Shown one piece after another: positions 34,277-39,650 of a stretch of 39,650 bases of DNA (positions are counted from its first letter, which is position 1; every line of letters begins with the position of its first letter). The notes under the pieces are model-generated. The model was not told the origin of the DNA, did not search any database, and worked only from the letters and a program-made list of their open reading frames with translations. The stretch covers positions 1 to 39,650 of the forward strand of contig JAEOTQ010000162.1 of assembly GCA_016839785.1 (NCBI GenBank). The letters are read 5' to 3'. The translations under genes and the position numbers were made by a program. This stretch comes from Candidatus Hodarchaeota archaeon (GTDB lineage Archaea; Asgardarchaeota; Heimdallarchaeia; Hodarchaeales; Hodarchaeaceae).

Positions 34277-34831
34277 ATGACTGGTACTAAGTTTCAGTTT
34301 ACTCCCGATGTATTAACTGTTAAAGTTGTTGTAGCTGGGCCTGGAGGTGTGGGGAAAACTACTCTACTCAAACGCCTTGAGACAAATAATTACATTCCTG
34401 CAATAAGTACTATAGGAGTAAACTTTCTGGTTTTAGACCATGAAATAGGGGAAACTATTCTGAGAATAGCTTATTGGGATTATGCGGGTGAAAATCGTTT
34501 TAAATCACTTTTTCCTGGTTATTGTCAAGGATCTTCAGGGGGGATTGTAGCTTTTGATACTTCACGTATTCAAACACTTTCAGAAGTTCCTGAATGGCTT
34601 AAAATGATGAGAGAGCACAATGATCCTGATCTTCCAATTATTCTATTAGGGAATAAGATAGATACGATTGGAGAGGATAAAAGAAAAATTATCGCTGAAG
34701 CCTCAGAGAGATTTGTTAAAGATTATGGATTATCAGGCTATTATTTTTGTTCTGCAAAATCAGGTGAAGGGATTAGTTCACCTTTTTCTCACTTGGGGAT
34801 CTTACTTGTTGAGCGAGAGAAAAAATGGTAG
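34277..34831 (+). CDS. Ras-like small GTPase with Gln-to-Glu in G3
   Basis: 184 residues. G1 GPGGVGKTT (K27, T28), switch I Thr (T45), G3 WDYAGE (D68, Glu72 at the catalytic Gln position), G4 NKID (N126, D129) and G5 CSAKSGEG are all present. Nucleotide specificity should be normal, but the hydrolysis mechanism may differ. There is no C-terminal prenylation motif. It is the second of a tandem pair with the same Glu substitution as its neighbour. ATG 34277 is the start used here; no strong ribosome-binding site is seen. Confidence 0.88.
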   Translation: MTGTKFQFTPDVLTVKVVVAGPGGVGKTTLLKRLETNNYIPAISTIGVNFLVLDHEIGETILRIAYWDYAGENRFKSLFPGYCQGSSGGIVAFDTSRIQTLSEVPEWLKMMREHNDPDLPIILLGNKIDTIGEDKRKIIAEASERFVKDYGLSGYYFCSAKSGEGISSPFSHLGILLVEREKKW

Positions 34832-35161
34832 AGTATAGATTTCACCCATAGTGTTTATGTTTTTATTCACAAGTCTACGAATATTATTCGAGATACCTGA
34901 ATTGACTTTAATATGCAAGTACTCAATTACTATTAACTTTCCATATTTGTTTTCTTTCAAAACAACTCTAACCAAATTCTTTCATTCCAATGATAATACC
35001 TTAATCCATAGAACCAGTAATGACTCATTTGAATACCTTTTTAATAGACATTTCAATCGAAGTCATTGAAAGGAATGAAGTTTTATTAGGAAGGGCTTTA
35101 ATTCAAGTAATCAATCTGCTAATATTGCACTTCTTTTAATCTCTTAATAGGGGCCCGACGT
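34832..35161. other. Intergenic region upstream of SMC with two dyads
   Basis: 330 bases with no convincing gene. A palindrome CGAATA-T-TATTCG lies at 34878-34890, and a perfect 7-base inverted repeat TTTCAAT-N7-ATTGAAA at 35051-35071, about 90 bases before the SMC start. Either could be an operator or leader structure controlling smc. TATA-like AT-rich stretches are present, but none is distinctive. Confidence 0.35.
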
Positions 35162-38100
35162 TTGGTACATATCAAAGAAATTAGGATGACCGGTTGGAAA
35201 TCATATGGACCTGGTACCGTCCGAATGCCCCTTGCCAAAGGATTTACTGTTATTGTTGGGCCAAACGGGAGTGGAAAATCTAATTCAATAGATGCGGTCA
35301 ATTTTTGTCTTGGCGCTCTTTCTAAAAAAAGTATGCGAGCAGATAAGATGGTAGGACTTATCTATAATGGAATTGGGGGTAAAAAAAAGTCAGAAAAGGC
35401 ATTTATTGAAATTGTCTTTGACAATAGTGATTTTGCTATTCCTATCAGAGAATCAGAGGTAATCGTAAGTCGAGAACTTAAAACAAATGGTTCAGGTACA
35501 TACAGACTAAATGGAAAACGAACAACACGAACAGACATTTTGGATAAACTGAGAATAGCGGGTATCGATGTCATAAATAGCTATAATATAATTGCTCAAG
35601 GTCAAGTTGGGGAGATTGTGGGAATGAATCCCATTGAACGTCGACAGATGATGGAAAATCTTGCAGGTGTTGGACAATTCGATACAAAAAAGCATTCCGC
35701 CCTTTCAGAGCTAGAAGAAGCCAATAAGCGAATGGACGAATTACAACTTCTGGTTGGTGAAGTTGCGAAGCGTGTTGAATCACTGCGTAAAGAAAAGGAA
35801 GATGCTGAAAGGTGGAGTCAACTTGATACGGAGATCTTGAATCTCAAAGCTCTATTGATTTCATACTCTTTTCATAATAATAATCGTGCTTTAGTGAAAT
35901 TCGATGAAGATATTGCTTCTATCCGAAGCACCCAAGAAAACATTATATCAGAGCGTTCTCAAATTGATACTAATGTGGAAGAAGTTTCTGAGAAAATTAG
36001 AACTCTTGAAGACTCTTTAATTCGTGTTGAGACCTCTCTGAAAGAAATCAGATCATCAGCTGAAGAAAAGAATATCGAGAAAACTAAGGTTCAAGAAAAA
36101 TCTGAATATAACAAAAAGACCATTAAGTCTAATGAAAACCGTGTAAAGCAATTAGAATCTCGCTCTGAAGAAATTCAAAAGAAAATTCAAGATGATAGCC
36201 AAACCAAAGCCGAATTACATATCAAAAAAGAAGAATTAGTTAACAGGATAGAGCAAATCCAAAGTGATCGTACCTCTCTTGAAGAAGAGCTAGAATTAAA
36301 AAATCAAGAATATGATGAAATTAAAGCTGAGTTTGAGGATTCCGAAAGACGGCAAAAAATTGAGAATGATCGATTGACAAAAACTCAGGTGTCCTTTGAA
36401 GTATCTCAAAATATGGTTGATGCATTTCAAAATAATGTTGATGAATATCAACGACGGCAATCAGAAGCAGAAGAACAAATAGATTCAGCTGAATTGAAAG
36501 CTAAACAACTGAAAGTTCAAATAGAAGAAGAAAGTAATCAGCAAACGGAAGCTTCTGTAAAATTGGAGGAACTACAGACTAAAAAAGATAACTTAGAGAT
36601 ACAAATTGAGGAAATTGAAGGAAACGTAAGAGAACTAAGCGATAAACAACTAGTTCTCAAGGCAAAAATTGAGACTATTTCATCTTTTGTAAAATCAGAA
36701 GCAGGGAGAGAAAATCCAGCCGTATCCTACATTAATGGAAAGAAAAACGAGGCAAGTATTTCAGGAATTCTTGGTGAATTCCAAAATTTATCTGAAGAAG
36801 GTGTGAATCTCCCCCCGGAAGTTGGTCATCTTTCTGATGCTATTATTACAGATACAATCGAGTCTAGCTTAAAGTGCATTAATCTCCTGAAAGAACATTC
36901 GATAGGAGCAGCAAATTTTATCCCTCTTGAAAAATTCAAATTGAAAACAACTGATAATTTCTCAAATATTGTTAAAAAAATTCGAGAACAAAATCAAGTC
37001 GTTTCCTCTTTAGACGAAGCTGCCAATCTTTGGAAGAAACATGGCTCAACGCTCTCCACCGCTGACGGTGACATTTTTTACTCAAACGGAATAATCTTTG
37101 GAGGATTTCATCTCTTATCAGCCCAAGCGTCTGTTGACTCTTTGAAATCAGAGATGGAACAAATTACTAGCGAACTTGGCGAATATAAATCGAGATTTAC
37201 TCAAGAAAAGGAGAACCAGAAAAAGCTCCTGGGAATAGAGAAAGTAGTAGTTTCCTCAATAGAAAAACTGCAAAAGAGTATACAAGGAGCTACTCTTCAA
37301 TTAAATCAACAAGAAAGCGAAATCAAGTTATATTCAGAGAACCAGCAAAGTATTGAAGGGGAACTTGACCCACTGAAACAAAAACTTGAAGAACGACTTA
37401 TTAACCGAGATAAACAAAAAGAAGAGATGGATCACCACGAGCAGAACCTTGAAGTTATAGGGGAAGAAGTAAAGAATATTGGAGAACGTCTTGAAGCTGC
37501 AGATACGAGGCCTTTGTTAGAAAAGATGAATCAAATTGAACAAAGATTAGGAAAATCTCAAGGTCAACTAAGTGGAATAGACTCACGCATTGAGAGCTTG
37601 GAGACCCAAAAGGAAGAGAGAGATGCACGATTATCAGAAACAAAGAATGAAATTAATACAATAAAGGTTGAAACGGCCAATCTGGAAGGAGAAATCCAAG
37701 TTCTGGGTGAGCAAGTTGATCAATTTAATGCAGATCTTGAAGAGTTACTCGAGAATGAAGAATCTCTTCTAACAGAAATAAAAGATTATAAATCTGATCT
37801 TTCTACTCAAAAGAAATATCAAGGACAATTAATCAAAGATAAAGAACGATTGAACGAAAAAATAACAAAAGACGAAGAAAAAGTTACTGAAATTAAATTA
37901 CAGCGAGAAAGAATTGCTGTAGAAACAGAAAAATTACAAAGTGAAGCAGTAGAAGCACAGATAGAAATTATACCTGCCGATGCTGAAGAATTAGAAAAAA
38001 TTAACGAACAAAAAATAAATTCAGAAATTAATCGAAAATCAGAGGAGAAAAAGAGATTAGAACCCGTCAACATGCGCGCTTTGAAGGAATTCCAATCTGA

Positions 38101-38749
38101 AAATTCGAGATATATCGAATTACTTGATCGTCGTGATATATTAATTGAGGAACGACAGGTTATACTTGACTTTATTGAGGAAATTGAAACAGAAAAGTAC
38201 TCAGTATTTATGAAGGTGTATAAATCTGTTAACAGACATTTTGGCCTAATTTTCAATGAACTTTCTGGAGGAGATGCAAGGCTTATTCTAGAGAAGGATC
38301 CGAAGAAGGGAGAAGACATATTTGAAGGCGGCCTTTTTATCGAAGCACATCCCGCAGGAAAAAAGATTGCTTCATTAGAAAGCATGTCTGGTGGTGAAAA
38401 AGCTCTAACAGCATTAGCATTTATTTTTGCAGTTCAAACCGTTGACGCTCAACCCTTCTACATTTTAGATGAGATTGATGCTGCTCTTGATCCAATGAAT
38501 GTCAGAAGAGTGGCAAAATTATTATATAAGATGTCCCGTAGTGTAGGAAGAGATGGAGAAGATGAGGATGGGAAAAAATCAAGAAAATCAACTACACCTG
38601 CCGCTCAATTCCTTGTTATAAGCCATCGTGATATTTTAATGGCCTGGGCAGATAGATTATATGGTTGTACAAACGTAAAAGGCCTAAGTTCTGTCTTCTC
38701 AATACAAATGAGTGAGGATCAACAGTTAGAAAGAGATCAAGCATTTTAA
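35162..38749 (+). CDS. smc: Chromosome segregation ATPase SMC
   Basis: 1195 residues, the normal length for archaeal SMC. The N-terminal ATPase half has Walker A GPNGSGKS (33-40). Two long coiled coils flank a hinge at about 520-650 (SGILGEFQNLSEEGV onward). The C-terminal half has the ABC signature MSGGEKA (about 1075-1081) and Walker B FYILDEIDAALD (D1103, E1104), with the D-loop at its end. It should form a ring-shaped dimer that organises chromosomes with a kleisin partner, and a kleisin-like gene begins 43 bases downstream. The start is TTG 35162, preceded by AGGGG about 10 bases upstream. An acidic insert (GRDGEDEDG) near residue 1130 lies between Walker B and the H-loop. Confidence 0.95.
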   Translation: MVHIKEIRMTGWKSYGPGTVRMPLAKGFTVIVGPNGSGKSNSIDAVNFCLGALSKKSMRADKMVGLIYNGIGGKKKSEKAFIEIVFDNSDFAIPIRESEVIVSRELKTNGSGTYRLNGKRTTRTDILDKLRIAGIDVINSYNIIAQGQVGEIVGMNPIERRQMMENLAGVGQFDTKKHSALSELEEANKRMDELQLLVGEVAKRVESLRKEKEDAERWSQLDTEILNLKALLISYSFHNNNRALVKFDEDIASIRSTQENIISERSQIDTNVEEVSEKIRTLEDSLIRVETSLKEIRSSAEEKNIEKTKVQEKSEYNKKTIKSNENRVKQLESRSEEIQKKIQDDSQTKAELHIKKEELVNRIEQIQSDRTSLEEELELKNQEYDEIKAEFEDSERRQKIENDRLTKTQVSFEVSQNMVDAFQNNVDEYQRRQSEAEEQIDSAELKAKQLKVQIEEESNQQTEASVKLEELQTKKDNLEIQIEEIEGNVRELSDKQLVLKAKIETISSFVKSEAGRENPAVSYINGKKNEASISGILGEFQNLSEEGVNLPPEVGHLSDAIITDTIESSLKCINLLKEHSIGAANFIPLEKFKLKTTDNFSNIVKKIREQNQVVSSLDEAANLWKKHGSTLSTADGDIFYSNGIIFGGFHLLSAQASVDSLKSEMEQITSELGEYKSRFTQEKENQKKLLGIEKVVVSSIEKLQKSIQGATLQLNQQESEIKLYSENQQSIEGELDPLKQKLEERLINRDKQKEEMDHHEQNLEVIGEEVKNIGERLEAADTRPLLEKMNQIEQRLGKSQGQLSGIDSRIESLETQKEERDARLSETKNEINTIKVETANLEGEIQVLGEQVDQFNADLEELLENEESLLTEIKDYKSDLSTQKKYQGQLIKDKERLNEKITKDEEKVTEIKLQRERIAVETEKLQSEAVEAQIEIIPADAEELEKINEQKINSEINRKSEEKKRLEPVNMRALKEFQSENSRYIELLDRRDILIEERQVILDFIEEIETEKYSVFMKVYKSVNRHFGLIFNELSGGDARLILEKDPKKGEDIFEGGLFIEAHPAGKKIASLESMSGGEKALTALAFIFAVQTVDAQPFYILDEIDAALDPMNVRRVAKLLYKMSRSVGRDGEDEDGKKSRKSTTPAAQFLVISHRDILMAWADRLYGCTNVKGLSSVFSIQMSEDQQLERDQAF

Positions 38750-38792
38750 TAGGATAATGGAATATTAAGAAGATTGAGTGGATTTTTCTACA

Positions 38793-39650
38793 ATGACTGA
38801 ACCTGAAAACGTCCGAGATGAAGACTCTTCTGACGATGAAGACGAATATATCAGACTTTTCAGTCACCAAGAGCAATTCTTCTTAGAAGAACCTTATGTT
38901 TATTTAATTAACCCAGACCTTTTTCCGGAAAAAGTAGCTTACGTAAAGGAATTCAAGTTAAAAGAAATCCTTCCTGATTTTTATGGAAAATTACTAGAAC
39001 AAGGTTTAGATTTTCGTATTCTAGGGCAAGCCATCTACTCTGCAGCTAGAATTCACAAGAAAAAAGTAAGCTTAGCTATCCAATATGAAAAAAAACAGGA
39101 AGAAAAGATAGCAATAAGGACAAAGAGACGCGCTTTTCAGTTTAAAATTCCTCTCCCGTATTATATCACAAGAGAATTGTTATCTCTTGCAGAAAGCGCT
39201 AATCCAGATGAATTTTATGCAGAATTGTTATTAGGCCTTCAAGAGGAAGATGAAAAGCGTAAAATAGAAAAAATTAAAGAGGAAAAGAAAAAACAGCAGG
39301 GAACTGGAGAGGAGAAACGAAGAAGACGAAAATTGGAGATATCTGATTTCGAGAGCTTCGATTATGAACTAGATCTAGATCGGATTGCGATTGAAGATAT
39401 TGTTAATAGAACTTTTGAAGTAATTCAAGGCCTAGCTCAAATAGATAAAAATGATGAAGCTGAATTTACTAAAGTAGTTAGGGGTATGGAAACAAAGGAA
39501 GGTTCTGAAGAGCAAAAGCGGTTGACACGTGCAAGAGTTCTAATATCTCTACTTTATCTATTCCGCGATGAATCGATAACCGCGGAACAGGAACTCAATC
39601 CTCCTTATGAGATCTATATTAAAGTCATCGGAAAAAGAAAAACAACTGCG
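38793..39650 (+). CDS. scpA: ScpA-like kleisin, N-terminal part (runs off window)
   Basis: The frame from ATG 38793 is open for 286 codons to the window end. After an acidic N-terminus, the segment LFPEKVAYVKEFKLKEILPD and GLDFRILGQAIYSAARIHKK resembles the SMC-head-binding helical part of ScpA kleisins. A charged linker (EEKKKQQGTGEEKRRRR) follows. Then LTRARVLISLLYLFRDESIT and PPYEIYIKV are reminiscent of the kleisin C-terminal winged helix. The position directly behind smc is the strongest support, because smc-scpA adjacency is common. The N-terminal sequence is divergent, so a different SMC partner is possible. Confidence 0.75.
   Translation, partial: MTEPENVRDEDSSDDEDEYIRLFSHQEQFFLEEPYVYLINPDLFPEKVAYVKEFKLKEILPDFYGKLLEQGLDFRILGQAIYSAARIHKKKVSLAIQYEKKQEEKIAIRTKRRAFQFKIPLPYYITRELLSLAESANPDEFYAELLLGLQEEDEKRKIEKIKEEKKKQQGTGEEKRRRRKLEISDFESFDYELDLDRIAIEDIVNRTFEVIQGLAQIDKNDEAEFTKVVRGMETKEGSEEQKRLTRARVLISLLYLFRDESITAEQELNPPYEIYIKVIGKRKTTA

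Noticed and set aside
34851..35069. A 72-residue plus-strand open frame upstream of smc
   Set aside because: The translation is rich in Phe, Leu, Thr and Asn with no domain pattern, there is no ribosome-binding site, and the region contains palindromes and AT-rich promoter-like DNA.
37819..38385. A 188-codon minus-strand open frame inside smc
   Set aside because: It is Ser/Ile/Phe-rich, typical of the antisense of a Glu/Lys-rich coiled coil, and lies wholly within the SMC coding region.
1..39650. tRNA, rRNA, CRISPR array, insertion sequence or prophage
   Set aside because: No cloverleaf-like sequence, direct-repeat array, transposase or integrase was seen in the genes or gaps; the only mobile element supported is the intein.

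Overview
The window is AT-rich, densely coded DNA. It reads as an archaeon of the Asgard group, possibly Heimdallarchaeia-like; this is inference from gene content, with no rRNA gene to confirm it. The pointers are three Ras-like small GTPases, a B-family DNA polymerase whose motifs match eukaryotic Pol epsilon, alpha-SNAP/TPR-type proteins (one with a longin-like N-terminus), a class II HMG-CoA reductase for isoprenoid lipids, an archaeal-type SMC followed by a ScpA-like kleisin, and an archaeal HTH/Zn-ribbon regulator. Many genes start with TTG or GTG behind a Shine-Dalgarno sequence. I saw no tRNA, rRNA, CRISPR array or insertion sequence.

Layout. 1-2.7 kb: end of a Pro-rich unknown protein, HMG-CoA reductase, and a convergent Nudix (CoA pyrophosphatase-like) hydrolase. 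2.9-7.0 kb: a three-gene operon of a small unknown protein, a TPR protein with three Ig-like/DUF11-like repeats, and a longin-like plus TPR protein. 7.1-9.3 kb: an eight-helix membrane protein with a beta-repeat tail. 9.6-15.3 kb: the Pol epsilon-like polymerase, carrying an intein with a homing endonuclease exactly at catalytic motif C. 15.9-22.4 kb: a DNA-modification block, with two small genes and an adenine methyltransferase on the plus strand meeting a MutY/TDG-like glycosylase plus a second adenine methyltransferase on the minus strand. 22.6-30.2 kb: membrane proteins, an Lrp regulator, ornithine aminotransferase, dUTPase, an HTH/Zn-ribbon regulator, an MFS transporter and an ornithine cyclodeaminase-family enzyme. 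30.4-39.65 kb: a canonical small GTPase, a DPM1-like glycosyltransferase, an unknown plus coiled-coil gene pair, two divergent small GTPases, SMC and a kleisin that runs off the window.

How the genes work together. The TPR/longin operon and the GTPases look like parts of an endomembrane- or membrane-adaptor-like machinery. The polymerase, dUTPase, glycosylase, methyltransferases, SMC and kleisin cover replication, nucleotide sanitation, base repair, DNA modification and chromosome organisation. Ornithine aminotransferase and the cyclodeaminase-family enzyme, with the Lrp regulator, suggest local ornithine/proline metabolism. The best candidates for something new are the polymerase/intein, the TPR-Ig-longin operon and the paired methyltransferase-glycosylase block.
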